From: CAYNWT01 sp964450955
GTDB taxonomy: Bacteria; Planctomycetota; Planctomycetia; Planctomycetales; Planctomycetaceae
DNA: 64,000 nt
Direction of reading: 5' to 3'
Assembly: GCA_964450955.1 (NCBI GenBank)
Contig: CAYVFI010000007.1
Span: 1 to 64,000, forward strand
Positions 16,921 through 26,478 of this stretch are shown here, in pieces. A model generated the notes under the pieces. That model made no database searches and was not told where the DNA came from. It saw only the letters and a program-made list of their open reading frames with translations. The first letter of the stretch is position 1, and each line of letters begins with the position of its first letter. Both the position numbers and the translations under genes were made by a program.

Positions 16921-17634
16921 TTAGCGAAGTTTGCGTCGAGTCACTCGGTCAGGTTTTCCGACACCCTTCACAGTTCCGTCGGCGTTCTCTTCAGCAGTGA
17001 TGCCCAGGACGATGTCGAAGTTGGCAACCAGCTCGCCGATTTTCGAACCCTTTAGGGGTTTGAAATCGCACAGGATAGTATCGCGAACTTTCTGATCCTT
17101 GATCTGTTTGAACAGGCCGTCTTTCTGGTTTGCTTCTTTGTTGGCCTTCACCAGAATCTGTGACGTGAAGATGCGGTGCCCGTTTAGGCTCACACCAATA
17201 TGAATGTGAGGCGTGCGGCCAGGGTAGGCGATGGGCTGAACCGTTCGGAAGTAATAGTCGCCGCGAGCACTGGTGAGGAACCGACCGTAACCCTGGAAGT
17301 TCTTGTCCCGTTTCCCGCTGTCACTGGAGTCTGAGTGGATGTAGACACCATTTCCGTCCACCTGCCAGATTTCAACGAACGCATTGCGAATCGGGTCGCC
17401 TTTCACGTTGCGAACTCGGCCGGTCAGATGGGTGACATTGCCCACGGCCGGCGTGATGGAATCGTTTAACAGCAGCAGGTCGTTGTCCGTGTCCAGAGGC
17501 AATTTGTCCGGATAGAACGGACCTTCCCCGACCTGAGCGGTTCGCATGAGTTCTTCGGCAAAGAGGCCCGGCGTTGTAAACAGAGCCGTTCCGAAGGCCA
17601 TCTTCGAGAGAACATCGCGACGTGTGATTGGCAT
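16921..17634 (-). CDS. Intradiol ring-cleavage dioxygenase, exported
   Basis: A 237-aa protein of the catechol/protocatechuate dioxygenase family. These enzymes split catecholic rings between the hydroxyls using Fe(III). The likely iron ligands are Tyr in GVYIHSD (~97), Tyr in AYPGRTPHIHIGV (~137) and the two His of the PHIH stretch. An N-terminal TRRD leading into a hydrophobic segment (residues 4-25) looks like a twin-arginine-type signal, so the protein is probably exported, as for many single-domain intradiol homologues outside aromatic pathways. No other aromatic-degradation gene is nearby, so its substrate is open. Confidence 0.82.
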   Translation of the reverse strand: MPITRRDVLSKMAFGTALFTTPGLFAEELMRTAQVGEGPFYPDKLPLDTDNDLLLLNDSITPAVGNVTHLTGRVRNVKGDPIRNAFVEIWQVDGNGVYIHSDSSDSGKRDKNFQGYGRFLTSARGDYYFRTVQPIAYPGRTPHIHIGVSLNGHRIFTSQILVKANKEANQKDGLFKQIKDQKVRDTILCDFKPLKGSKIGELVANFDIVLGITAEENADGTVKGVGKPDRVTRRKLR

Positions 17635-17847
17635 GACTGACTGGCTCCGTTGATGGTTGGGTTTTCAGGTTCGCGATCATAACCGGCACCGAGCATCGGT
17701 TACCGCTTCAACAATGTAGCGGCACGGTTCCGGGCGGCCAGTTGTAAGCCTTACACACCCGAATCCGTGTAGAAATTGCAAGAACCGACCTCGCCCAGGC
17801 TGATGCCAATTCGTCGCGGGAATTTATCGAAACCCTAAACCGTTATT

Positions 17848-17876
17848 TTGAAAGGACTTGCGACACGATTGATGAT
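17848..17876 (+). promoter_or_regulatory. Candidate sigma70-type promoter of the small RNA
   Basis: TTGAAA (17848-17853) and GATGAT (17871-17876) are 17 bp apart and match the -35/-10 consensus at 5/6 and 4/6. A start near 17883 would fit a transcript ending at the terminator at 18116. Weak evidence taken alone. Confidence 0.35.
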
Positions 17877-17882
17877 TTTCTT

Positions 17883-18116
17883 TCCGCCATTGGTCCGAGT
17901 GGCACCGCCATTGCATTAGAGGTAAAGCGTGAGAGAGACGAGCCCTCGCTACTTGGGCTCAGCTGTCAGGATTGGAGAGTCCTGGGCAGCAACAAGGAGA
18001 GAGAGACCTCGGTCCGCGTGAGAAACGGACCAAACAATCCTACCTGGACTGGCATCAGGCCATCCCCCAAATTGGGCCGGCAGAGAATCCACTTCTCTGC
18101 CGGCCTCTCTTCTTTT
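17883..18116 (+). ncRNA. Candidate structured small RNA with strong intrinsic terminator
   Basis: No coding frame fits, but a chain of hairpins is visible. GAGCCC/GGGCTC lies at 17940-17960. A long bulged stem at 17962-17990 has a GGAG loop. GGTCCG/CGGACC with loop CGTGAGAAA lies at 18011-18031. The last is a 13-bp terminator stem at 18075-18105 followed by TCTCTTCTTTT. It is free-standing between a gene on the other strand (start 17634) and the ATP-grasp gene (18314). It could be a trans-acting small RNA or a leader of the ATP-grasp gene that ends early. I do not recognise a known family; RNase P, SRP RNA and tmRNA signatures are absent. Confidence 0.5.
18075..18116 (+). terminator. Rho-independent terminator
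   Basis: A perfect 13-bp stem (18075-18087 with 18093-18105, loop TCCAC) is followed by a T-rich tail on the plus strand. No plus-strand coding gene ends here, so it terminates the candidate small RNA or attenuates the next gene. Confidence 0.8.
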
Positions 18117-18313
18117 CCGGCCAGCGCTAGTGCCCCATACAGGCAAACCGTCGGGTTGATCATCAGGGTTCGCCGTGGATTCAGAATAGAAGCCGCGCCG
18201 CCATGATTTGGGCGAACCAAAACGCATTGGTGACAAACGCATTGGTGACAACCATCAGGTCCCAATGGTCGTGGTCTTCGTAAGCCGTGCGCGAAACGAC
18301 TAACCTGCGGGGC

Positions 18314-19423
18314 ATGGAGACACCACGAATATTAATTATCGGAGCCAGTGTTCGCGCGGCGGCGCAATCGGCCAGGCGAGCGGGCTGGAATGTGGTGGCG
18401 TCAGACATGTTTGGAGACTCAGATCTGCGCGAGATTGCTGAGTTCGTTCCGATTGATTCGTACCCGGACGGATTCTCTGCGGTTCTACAAACCTACGACC
18501 TGCCCATGATCTACACCGGCGGTTTGGAGAATCATCCGAACCTGCTGGCAGAGGCAGCAACTTTGTGGGGCAACGCGGGAGAACCGCTGGCCCGTGCCCG
18601 CGATCCGTTTTTCTGGACCGAACTGTTTGAATCTGCCGCAATTAAGATCGCCGCGCTCAAACCCTTTGATACGCGATTGCAGAGTCCGGGCAGATGGTTG
18701 GTGAAGTCCTTGAAGGGAGCCGGAGGCGGCGGTGTCCGTTTCGCCACGAACCAGCAGGGAGATGCCGACACCTTTTTTCAGAAGTTCATTCCTGGAAAGC
18801 TCATGAGCGCGGTGTTTGTAGGAACGCCAGCAGGTGCGGTTTTGTGCGGGGTTACGAACCAGTTGACGCGGGCGATTTGTGACGAGGTTCCGTTTGCCTA
18901 TGGCGGGACAGTTGGGCCGATTGTTTTGACGACTGGGTGCGAGCGGCAAATCTGTCGCGTCGGTGATTTGTTGGCGAACCGTGCGGGGCTTCGAGGGTTG
19001 TTTGGCGTCGACTTTATTTTGAATAAGGCTTCCGTCGTTCCCATCGAGATTAATCCCAGGTATACGGCGTCTGTGGAGGTACTCGAACTTGCCAGCCAGC
19101 GAACTTTCCTTCCAGAACACAAAGCCGCCTGCTGTGGCGAATCGGTTTCCATCGCGTCCGTCGTGCCAACGTGTTGTCTTGCCAAGGTGATTCTGTATGC
19201 GGCCAGCGACATGACCATCAGCGTCGAACTCAACCGGCAGGTTCTGCCGGAGTACGCTTGGCTTGCGGATACTCCATCGTTGGGGACCCGTGTTCCGTCC
19301 GGCAATCCTGTTTGCACATTGCTTTGCAAAGGCGAAACCCCCGGCCTGGCACTCAATCGCGCCGAGAATCTGGTTCCAAATGCGTTGGTTAGCGACATAT
19401 GGCTTCGGGATTTACCCGAATAA
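18314..19423 (+). CDS. ATP-grasp domain protein (COG2232-like)
   Basis: A 369-aa protein. The N-terminus RILIIGASVRAAAQSARRAG is a nucleotide-binding-like fold, and the body holds the ATP-grasp lysine/glycine loop LVKSLKGAGGGGVRF (~130-145), then GLFGVDFIL and EINPRYTASVE (~240-262) with the metal-binding residues. ATP-grasp enzymes join a carboxylate to an amine or thiol by way of an acyl phosphate. The overall pattern resembles the COG2232 proteins that often accompany tetrahydromethanopterin-linked C1 genes in planctomycetes and methylotrophs; that link is inference, since no other C1 gene is in the window. The GTG at 18287 is an alternative start. A leader of about 200 bases separates it from the upstream terminator. 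Confidence 0.65.
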   Translation: METPRILIIGASVRAAAQSARRAGWNVVASDMFGDSDLREIAEFVPIDSYPDGFSAVLQTYDLPMIYTGGLENHPNLLAEAATLWGNAGEPLARARDPFFWTELFESAAIKIAALKPFDTRLQSPGRWLVKSLKGAGGGGVRFATNQQGDADTFFQKFIPGKLMSAVFVGTPAGAVLCGVTNQLTRAICDEVPFAYGGTVGPIVLTTGCERQICRVGDLLANRAGLRGLFGVDFILNKASVVPIEINPRYTASVEVLELASQRTFLPEHKAACCGESVSIASVVPTCCLAKVILYAASDMTISVELNRQVLPEYAWLADTPSLGTRVPSGNPVCTLLCKGETPGLALNRAENLVPNALVSDIWLRDLPE

Positions 19424-19603
19424 TCGGGACAACTTACCCGGTTTGCCTGACCGTTAAGACATGCACATTCAGAACCCGACCGGCGAAATAATCGCTGCAA
19501 ACCCCACCGTCGGAACAAGCTGTCCATGTGATACGTCGATCAGAACAAGGCGGGAGCTCAGCGCGCGAACTGTTTGCGGGGTGAGACTTTCTGGGAGGAA
19601 CCA

Positions 19604-22330
19604 ATGGGAAAGCTGGCAGCATCTCGAACCATTCGCATCGCAATTGCGAGCGTCGGGATTGCTGTATGCACCGTGGCTTTCACCCTGCCGATGCGAGGGC
19701 AGGAAGTTCCCCTGAAGCAACAACTGCGAGGTCGTCACCGACTTCTGCGGCGCGTCTTCGTTAACGCTGGTGACAACGACGTCAAAGGTCTGGCAGCGAC
19801 AATTAAAGCGGACGAAATTACCGTTCGGCATCGCATTAAAGCAGTGCGATACCTGGCGACAGTCGATTCCGGTTCTTATCCGGAAGCGAAGCAGATGCTG
19901 ATTGACACACTGCACAACGACAAATGGGAAGAGGTTCGTTTCGAAGCCGCTAAGGCTTTGCGACTCATGCTGGCCGGCAATGCGAGTGGAGCCGAACGGA
20001 CACCGCGTCTGTTTCGAATGTGGTTAAGACGATGGCGGCGCCACACCCGGCGTCGGTTCCGCACGTCGATTAGAGGTCGCCGCGACTTCTACAAGAATTC
20101 GTGCGACCCTATCACTCTTCGTGGACTGGTCAAGACGGCTTATGAACTGGACGCCGACGGTCATGCTTTCGAACCATCGCTACGTGTTCGCCAGGCAGCC
20201 GTAAACGCCATCAGAGACAGCGGTGTCGCCTGTGATGTCGGGCCGTACATAGCGGGCGCGGCGCCTTCGGCTTTTCCGGTTCAAACTGACAGCCCGGCTT
20301 ACGAAGTGCTGCCATTGGATCCCGAGTTCGGTCAACTGCAGGAGCTCGATGCGGCTGCGTTTGATGTAGCGTCTGAGGCCGCACCGGCAGCGATGCCGAT
20401 TGTGAACTCCGATTGGGAAACGCAGGTGAATGATGATTTCGCCGTAGCCAGATCAGCCGCCGATTCTGGTACCGAACCGGTCGTGGCACCGACTATCAGG
20501 CCAGTTTCGCAATCAGTTGACAACACTGGTTCGCCCGTCACCACCACAGCCAGGTGTCTGCAGGGCTTTTGCATTGTTGGGCTTCGACACGAAAAAGAAA
20601 TTCCGGCGCGTCCTGAGTTCAATACGGTTTATCAAGAGCGGCTGTATCAGTTCTCAAGCGCAGAGGCACTGGCCGAGTTTGACACCGATCCAGAACAATA
20701 CGCGCTTGCTTATGGCGGGTTCGACCCGGTGGTCTATGCGAGTTCGCAGGAGATGGCAGAGGGAACCATCCTTTGTATGTTCGACGGGTTCTTTTACAGC
20801 TTCGCTTCGGAGGAGAACTGGGAAGAGTTTCAGTCGCAGCCTGATCTCTACGCGTTGCGCCCCGAAGACCTGCTTACCGACGAAGAGTACCTGGCTCAGG
20901 CCATTAGAGACTTCCAGGAACTGGAAAACCAGGCAGCTCAGTCTGAAACACCACCAGAGCTGGCCACAACGAACCAGCCTGAACCAATCCAATCAGGCGA
21001 CAAATTCGCGCCGATGGTGGATACCGATCAGCCTGCAGCGACAGACCAGCAGCTGACACTCAACCAACAATTAAACAAGACGCCGACCGCCGCGGACTTT
21101 GATCCGAGCGATCTAAACTTAATCCCGCCACCGCCGGTTGCGGCGGATCAGGACATTGTTCGAGAAGAGTTCTTGTTTGGTTCTTCGAAGTCTGAAGACT
21201 TGATTGGATCAGGATTCGAAAATCCATTCGAAGACGCCAACGGTAAGCTGACAACCGCACCTACGCCTGAAGAGGGTCTCGCTGAGGCCAGTCGGGTTCT
21301 GGGTCTCACTGGCAGCGACGAACCGCCAGGGGCTGAGCAAGAGATTGCGTTTTCTTCAGAACCAGCCGACTCAAGTCACAGCGAAGAAACAGCACGGGGT
21401 GAGACCCCCGAGGCACTTAACGACAAACGGCACATCACGGTCGCTCCAGCACCACCGCCGGAGCCCGCGACAAAACAACCACGTGATGTCATTGAGCAAG
21501 AGTTTGCCAATGAAGTGCCAACGGTGACTCCACGTGAGCAGTCGAACCAACCTGTCCGCCGAACGCCAGCCAGCACAGTACGCCGTTGGTCCGATCTTGG
21601 ATTGCAGGAATCGCGAACGGATACAACAGCAGCTGAACCGAAACAGCCGTCGAAGTCCGCTCCACGATTTACCGACAGTGAACCGCCCGGTCGACAGGGT
21701 CGGACAACCAGTCCGCAACGCAAACCACGCGAGGTGCGACGTGCTCCGGTGGAAACCCGAAGGACACCAGTCGAACCAGGAAGAATTAACGAAGCCAGCG
21801 TGGTAGCCAAACGCATTGGAGAGCGGCTGACTCCCAATCAACCGGCACCAAAAGGATGGGCGTCCTTTATCACTCAAAGTGGTAATCCAACAGGCAAGAC
21901 AATTCGAAAGATTGGTCTCTCTCGAACCAACCCATTCACCCAGGCTCTCCGATCTGAAGATCAAGGGTTCCGCGTGACACAGATTACTGCAGGAACCAAA
22001 ACGGCACCGCGGCGTTCTGTTGAAAGCGTGACCACCGCGCGGGCGGTTGAGATTCGCAAACGGCGTTCGTCAGCGCATGATCTGAAACGGCCAGCGACCG
22101 GCGCGGACTCAACACTTCGACCGGTCAGGAAAAGTCGGACGGCTGCATTGGTTCCCGTCGAACGCCCCGACAGGAAGTCACCGCTTGTCAGACCCGCGAC
22201 GACATCTCGTACCCCAACCCTGAAGCCGGTTGAATCGTCAAAGTTTCAGACGCTGACAGGCCCGGGGTCGAAGTCGCAAGCCATCCGCCAGACAAGTAGG
22301 TTCGGCAGCAGCCTGCTACGTCGGAAGTAG
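19604..22330 (+). CDS. Exported protein with HEAT-like and paired YHS-like domains and a long disordered tail
   Basis: A 908-aa protein with a good Shine-Dalgarno (GGGAGGAA at 19590-19597). An N-terminal hydrophobic stretch (IRIAIASVGIAVCTVAFTL) suggests a signal peptide or anchor. Residues ~45-110 look like HEAT repeats (VRHRIKAVRYLATV, VRFEAAKALRLML). Around 325-425 two similar units follow each other: VYQERLYQFSSAEALAEFDT-DPEQYALAYGG and ILCMFDGFFYSFASEENWEEFQS-QPDLYAL, which resemble YHS domains. The remaining ~480 residues are disordered, rich in P, E, T, R and Q, turning basic at the end. Function unknown; YHS domains are often linked to metals. It is preceded by the ATP-grasp gene on the same strand. 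Confidence 0.65.
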   Translation: MGKLAASRTIRIAIASVGIAVCTVAFTLPMRGQEVPLKQQLRGRHRLLRRVFVNAGDNDVKGLAATIKADEITVRHRIKAVRYLATVDSGSYPEAKQMLIDTLHNDKWEEVRFEAAKALRLMLAGNASGAERTPRLFRMWLRRWRRHTRRRFRTSIRGRRDFYKNSCDPITLRGLVKTAYELDADGHAFEPSLRVRQAAVNAIRDSGVACDVGPYIAGAAPSAFPVQTDSPAYEVLPLDPEFGQLQELDAAAFDVASEAAPAAMPIVNSDWETQVNDDFAVARSAADSGTEPVVAPTIRPVSQSVDNTGSPVTTTARCLQGFCIVGLRHEKEIPARPEFNTVYQERLYQFSSAEALAEFDTDPEQYALAYGGFDPVVYASSQEMAEGTILCMFDGFFYSFASEENWEEFQSQPDLYALRPEDLLTDEEYLAQAIRDFQELENQAAQSETPPELATTNQPEPIQSGDKFAPMVDTDQPAATDQQLTLNQQLNKTPTAADFDPSDLNLIPPPPVAADQDIVREEFLFGSSKSEDLIGSGFENPFEDANGKLTTAPTPEEGLAEASRVLGLTGSDEPPGAEQEIAFSSEPADSSHSEETARGETPEALNDKRHITVAPAPPPEPATKQPRDVIEQEFANEVPTVTPREQSNQPVRRTPASTVRRWSDLGLQESRTDTTAAEPKQPSKSAPRFTDSEPPGRQGRTTSPQRKPREVRRAPVETRRTPVEPGRINEASVVAKRIGERLTPNQPAPKGWASFITQSGNPTGKTIRKIGLSRTNPFTQALRSEDQGFRVTQITAGTKTAPRRSVESVTTARAVEIRKRRSSAHDLKRPATGADSTLRPVRKSRTAALVPVERPDRKSPLVRPATTSRTPTLKPVESSKFQTLTGPGSKSQAIRQTSRFGSSLLRRK

Positions 22331-22457
22331 ACGGTTCGCGCACCAAGGGTCGGAAGCTCTTTTCGAACGCAGCATCTGCGTGGGGCAGGGGTAAGCGGGT
22401 CGAAAACAACTCCCGACCCTCTCCCTATCTTTCGATCCGTCGCTGACTGCCCCGAAT

Positions 22458-22802
22458 TTACTCGGCGGCTTTTTCTTCAGCAGCAGCTTCTTCAGTCGCG
22501 GCTGCTTCTGTTTCAGGAGTCTCGACAACTTCTTCTTCGACGACTTCCGGTTCAGCAGCTTCGATCATGGTCGTTTCCTGCTTGGCCGCACAGTCAACGC
22601 AGGCTGTCAGTTCCTGGACGATTTCGTGGCCTTTACCGCCAGCATCGATTGGCTTCTTCGGTGCGCGGAAGCGACCGCGACCGCGGAAGTTGCCATCACC
22701 ACCGCCACGCTGGGCGTAAACCTTGGCTCGAGATACGACAACAACTTTGGTTGCTCTGGTTCCCGGAGCAGCCACTTGACCACAAATCTGGCAGCGGAAC
22801 AT
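22458..22802 (-). CDS. Small zinc-ribbon protein with acidic tail
   Basis: A 114-aa protein. CQIC at residues 4-7 and CVDC near 73 make a likely four-cysteine zinc ribbon, separated by a glycine/arginine-rich stretch (QRGGGDGNFRGRGRFR) that could bind nucleic acid. The C-terminal 35 residues are almost all E, A, T and V. No named family is recognised. It lies at the end of a row of minus-strand genes. Confidence 0.65.
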   Translation of the reverse strand: MFRCQICGQVAAPGTRATKVVVVSRAKVYAQRGGGDGNFRGRGRFRAPKKPIDAGGKGHEIVQELTACVDCAAKQETTMIEAAEPEVVEEEVVETPETEAAATEEAAAEEKAAE

Positions 22803-23001
22803 CAATTACCCTCTGAAAAACGCGTGAACAAATGGAACCCCGCCACTTGTTCTGAAGTGGTCGCACGGAGGTGCCCGTCAGCAATAGATTCCGCAAAGCT
22901 TAGTGAATTTTCGGGAATGTTCATCCCTCTAAAGGCTTCCCGCGGAGGGATTCGCGAAATAGCCAGGAGCTGTTGCCAGTTCCGAGGCCAATCTGCGCCA
23001 G

Positions 23002-23238
23002 CTACTCAGATTTCTCAGCCCCAACCGACGCCGACTCGCGCATTTCCTTGTCAGGAACCCACTTCAGCGACTCGCGGAGGTCACGGACTTCTTGCTTCAG
23101 CCTTGAGACGTCTGCTTTTAACGCGTCAATCTGCTGCTGTTTCGGCGGATTGCCGCGGTAAGTACTTAGCGCGAACGCGATTGCGACCGCGACCAGGACG
23201 AAACAGCCGACAATCGGACCTTCCGATTTACTGTACAT
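23002..23238 (-). CDS. Small membrane protein with a coiled coil
   Basis: A 78-aa protein starting MYSKSEGP. A single membrane helix (IVGCFVLVAVAIAFAL, ~9-24) is followed by the coiled coil IDALKADVSRLKQEVRDLRE (~38-57). The frame opens further up at 23301, but the residues before MYSKSE look random. The start lies about 60 bp after the stop of the secreted protein upstream, so cotranscription is likely. No family recognised. Confidence 0.55.
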   Translation of the reverse strand: MYSKSEGPIVGCFVLVAVAIAFALSTYRGNPPKQQQIDALKADVSRLKQEVRDLRESLKWVPDKEMRESASVGAEKSE

Positions 23239-23297
23239 TGTCGGGCCTTTAGAGAGTGAAAGAATGCACTCAGCCAACGTGCGGCCCCGGCATTGGA

Positions 23298-24239
23298 TCA
23301 CTCAGCCGTGTCTATTTTGGTGCGGAACCGGCGATGCAGCTGCTTGATCGAACCGACAACTGTGTCCAACTGGCCCACCACCACAAAAGTCCGAAACGAA
23401 TAGTCGCCCGCCGTGAGACCGTTCTTATCTCGCACTCGGAACACGCAGTTCCACTTTACAACCCGTTGAGCTGCAAAGTTCCAGCGGCCATAGCCGGCTC
23501 CTTCGAAGCCCTGCGACGGTTGATCTGGTGAAAAAATACCCATCGCGTGTGAACCGGACGGCGTGGAGAACACAACAGGATGCCGCTGTTCGCCGGGGCC
23601 GTTTGACAGACGTTCGGTTCTGCTGGTCGCCAGATTCAAAGCAAGAAACTGACTGAACTTTGGCGGCATGTACCCAGTCACCGCTTCAAACTGGCCGTAG
23701 GTGTGGCGTTCGCCAATCGGCACGCCGAACGTGACGTTGTACTGAATGACGTTGGGCAAATCCTGAAAGCTAATGGTCACTCGCTTGGTTAGCAAGTGGT
23801 TAGAAAGCTTCGCCGTGTTTTTCGCCAGGTTCGGACCAGACTTGTCGCCCGGCCGCAGCCAAAACGCCATTTGATTTGTGGTCTGCAGTTGATTGTTTTT
23901 AGCGACCAGGTGCAGCAGGCGACTTGTTGAAGTCCGGCCTGCTCCGTCGAACCGAGAACCGGCTTCCGTGGGATTGAATGTCTCACCGGTAAACTTCGAA
24001 CCAAAATCAAAGTTCGAAGCCGACTGCAACTGCCGACCATGATCGGCACTGTTGATGAACTCTTCATCGTTCCACGTTAGCGAATGAATCGCCCCGGCCA
24101 CTCGTGACGTTGTTGTAATGACAATTTCCGAACCGCCAAACGGAGCTCGGATAACGGAATCGCCGGATACCGTTTGCTGCGCTGAGACGATAGTGGAAAG
24201 CCCAAGCGTCAGGCCAATCAGAATCAGTGAGTGTTTCAT
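23298..24239 (-). CDS. Secreted protein of unknown function
   Basis: A 313-aa protein with a clear signal peptide (MKHSLILIGLTLGLSTIVSA, cleavage near residue 20). The body is beta-rich; WNDEEFINSADHGRQLQSAS near 55-75 recalls the edge of a galactose-mutarotase-type or carbohydrate-binding beta-sandwich, but this is a weak impression. It begins 34 bp after the stop of the ABC-F gene and probably shares its mRNA. Confidence 0.65.
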   Translation of the reverse strand: MKHSLILIGLTLGLSTIVSAQQTVSGDSVIRAPFGGSEIVITTTSRVAGAIHSLTWNDEEFINSADHGRQLQSASNFDFGSKFTGETFNPTEAGSRFDGAGRTSTSRLLHLVAKNNQLQTTNQMAFWLRPGDKSGPNLAKNTAKLSNHLLTKRVTISFQDLPNVIQYNVTFGVPIGERHTYGQFEAVTGYMPPKFSQFLALNLATSRTERLSNGPGEQRHPVVFSTPSGSHAMGIFSPDQPSQGFEGAGYGRWNFAAQRVVKWNCVFRVRDKNGLTAGDYSFRTFVVVGQLDTVVGSIKQLHRRFRTKIDTAE

Positions 24240-24273
24240 TTTGTGCCAGTCCTGACCTGCTGCAGCGCGATAA

Positions 24274-26076
24274 CTACCCGCCTAGTTCTTCCCACCGTTC
24301 CAGGCAGTGCAGCAGTTCTTCTTCAATCTCTGCGGCGCGTGTTGTGGCTGTGGTGATGGTGGCGGCGTCTTGTTTGTAGAACTCTGGTTCCGCCATCTTT
24401 TTGTTAAGTTCAGACTGTTCTGTCTCTAGCTGCTCAATACGGTCAGGCAGTTCGTCCAGTTCGCGTTGTTCTTTGAAACCCAGCTTCTTCTTTTTCTTTG
24501 GCTCTGCTTTCGGTTCAGGCTTAGCCTCAACGCTCATTGTCTTGGGAACACGTTTCTTTGTTTCGTTGCTGCTCGGCGGACTGGCTGCGTCGCGTTGGCG
24601 GATGTAATCGTCGTATCCGCCGTCGTAATCATGCACCGCGCCACCGCCTTCGAACACCAGTGTGCTGGTGACGACGTTGTTAATGAACGCTCGGTCGTGG
24701 CTGACCAGTAGTAATGTGCCCGTGTAAGCCGCGACCAGTTCTTCCAGAAGTTCCAGCGTTTCCGCGTCCAAATCGTTTGTCGGTTCGTCCAGAACCATCA
24801 GGTTGGATGGCTTCTTAAACAGCCGCGCCAGCAGCAGTCGGTTGCGTTCGCCCCCTGACAAAAATCGCGCCGGTCGCCGAGCGCGTTCGGGCGTAAAGAG
24901 GAAGTTTTGCAGGTAACCATAGATGTGAATCTGGCTGCCGTTGAGTTCCAGCATGTCCTGGCCTTCACTCACGTTTTCCACAACCGTTTTCTCTTCGTCA
25001 ATCTGTTCGCGCAGCTGGTCGAAGTAAATGACTTCCAGCTTTGTACCGTGGCGGATGGTTCCCGTCTTTGGTTTCAGGTCGCCCAGAAGAAGTTTCAGCA
25101 GCGTACTTTTGCCCGCGCCGTTGGGGCCAATGATGCCAATCTTGTCGCCCCGCATGATGGTGCTGGTCAGACCCTGAACGATCGGGGCAGTGTCGTACGC
25201 GAAACCGACATCCTTGGCTTCAATTACCATCCGGCCGGACTTGTCGGCCGTCGCAGCCGTCATGCTGACATTGCCAACTCGGCCCCGCCGTTCCGCGCGT
25301 TCCTGACGCATGCGTTTGAGTTCGCGAACGCGGCCTTCGTTGCGAGTCCGCCGAGCCTTAATGCCTTTACGGATCCACTTTTCTTCCTCCGCCAGTTTGC
25401 GGTCGAAGTGTTCGTTGGCTTTGTCTTCGGCGTGCAGCAGTTCCTGTTTGCGTTTTAGAAACGTCTGGTAGTCGCAGGTCCAGTCAAACAACTTGCCGCG
25501 ATCGACTTCGATAATTCGAGTCGCCAGCGCTTGCAGGAAGACGCGGTCGTGAGTCACAAACAGCAGCGTGCCGTTGTAGCCTTTGAGAAACCGTTCCAGC
25601 CATGTAATCGAATCGATGTCCAGGTGGTTTGTCGGTTCGTCCAGCAGCAGAATGTCCGGTTCTCTAACCAACGCGCGAGCCAGTAGTGCTCGGCGTTTCA
25701 TTCCTGATGACAGGCTGCCGAAGATGGCTTCGCCGTTTAATGCCATGCGAGTCAGAACCGTTTCGACCGCGGTGTCGGCTTCCCAGTCTTCGACTTCCTC
25801 ACCCAATCCTGCCCGAACAATTTCGGTAATGGTCCCGGCGGTTCCGTCCGGAACTTCCTGAACCAGTCGGGTGACGGTCAATCCCTGAGCCGTCCAGACT
25901 TCGCCGTTGTCAGGCGTGATCTCACCGACAACGATCTTCATTAGCGTCGACTTGCCCGCGCCATTCCGGCCGACCAGGCCGATGCGCTCGCCCTGTTCGA
26001 TCTCGATGGAAATGTCGTCCAGCAGTGGGTCACCGCTGTAAGTGAAACTGATGTTTCGGAGGCTGATTTGTGGCAT
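24274..26076 (-). CDS. ABC-F family ATPase, Uup-like
   Basis: A 600-aa soluble protein with two ATPase domains. Domain 1 has Walker A GRNGAGKST (~37-45), signature LSSGMKRRALLARAL and Walker B LLLDEPTNH. Domain 2 has GPNGAGKST (~320), signature LSGGERNRLLLARLF and LDEPTNDLD. The linker is long and charged, and the C-terminus (~520-600) is a lysine-rich segment followed by a coiled coil with KKLGFKEQRELDELP, the arrangement seen in Uup. ABC-F proteins act on the ribosome or, for Uup, also affect DNA rearrangements; they do not transport. Confidence 0.92.
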   Translation of the reverse strand: MPQISLRNISFTYSGDPLLDDISIEIEQGERIGLVGRNGAGKSTLMKIVVGEITPDNGEVWTAQGLTVTRLVQEVPDGTAGTITEIVRAGLGEEVEDWEADTAVETVLTRMALNGEAIFGSLSSGMKRRALLARALVREPDILLLDEPTNHLDIDSITWLERFLKGYNGTLLFVTHDRVFLQALATRIIEVDRGKLFDWTCDYQTFLKRKQELLHAEDKANEHFDRKLAEEEKWIRKGIKARRTRNEGRVRELKRMRQERAERRGRVGNVSMTAATADKSGRMVIEAKDVGFAYDTAPIVQGLTSTIMRGDKIGIIGPNGAGKSTLLKLLLGDLKPKTGTIRHGTKLEVIYFDQLREQIDEEKTVVENVSEGQDMLELNGSQIHIYGYLQNFLFTPERARRPARFLSGGERNRLLLARLFKKPSNLMVLDEPTNDLDAETLELLEELVAAYTGTLLLVSHDRAFINNVVTSTLVFEGGGAVHDYDGGYDDYIRQRDAASPPSSNETKKRVPKTMSVEAKPEPKAEPKKKKKLGFKEQRELDELPDRIEQLETEQSELNKKMAEPEFYKQDAATITTATTRAAEIEEELLHCLERWEELGG

Positions 26077-26478
26077 GGCAGTCTGGTTTCGTCATTGAGT
26101 TGAACCGAACCATAGTCGTTCGCATGCGGCTAACAACAGTGAACCTTCCGTGAGCGATGACTTTCGCCGAACCCACGAAGGAACGGCCGCTCCAACCGGA
26201 TTGGCCTTTGCATCTTGTGGTCAGCAAGGCTGCTTCTAACGAACAAGCGTGAAGGCTCGGACGGCCCCAACGGCGTCGATAGCGGAAAGGTCAATGTGAA
26301 TGCGACGGCGGCGTCGGGGCTGGCTGTCATGCGAAGATAGCTGGCCCACCATTTTCGGAACGCTCACCCACACCACGTGAGCCGTAGGCGCTAGCCCGCT
26401 GCAGTCCGCTCAAGTCACGGGCGGCGAGAAGCTGTCGTTGGCTCGGTCAGCGCCAACAAACTGTTCGAATCTCTTCAC
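26077..26478. other. Intergenic region
   Basis: No gene is supported. Near 26377-26399 the sequence GAGCCGTAGGCGCTAGCCCGC looks like a solitary short repeat of planctomycete type, which I cannot confirm from one copy. The start signals of the ABC-F gene must lie here. Confidence 0.5.

Noticed and set aside
17883..18116. 6S RNA, RNase P, SRP RNA or a known riboswitch
   Set aside because: The segment CTCGGTCCGCGTGAGAA is faintly like 6S RNA, but the layout is a chain of separate hairpins and not one long bulged rod. The conserved cores of the other families were not found.
17949..18265. Small minus-strand frames across the candidate RNA
   Set aside because: They cross the terminator hairpin and a short duplicated sequence (AACGCATTGGTGACA twice at 18221-18250) and have no protein-like features.
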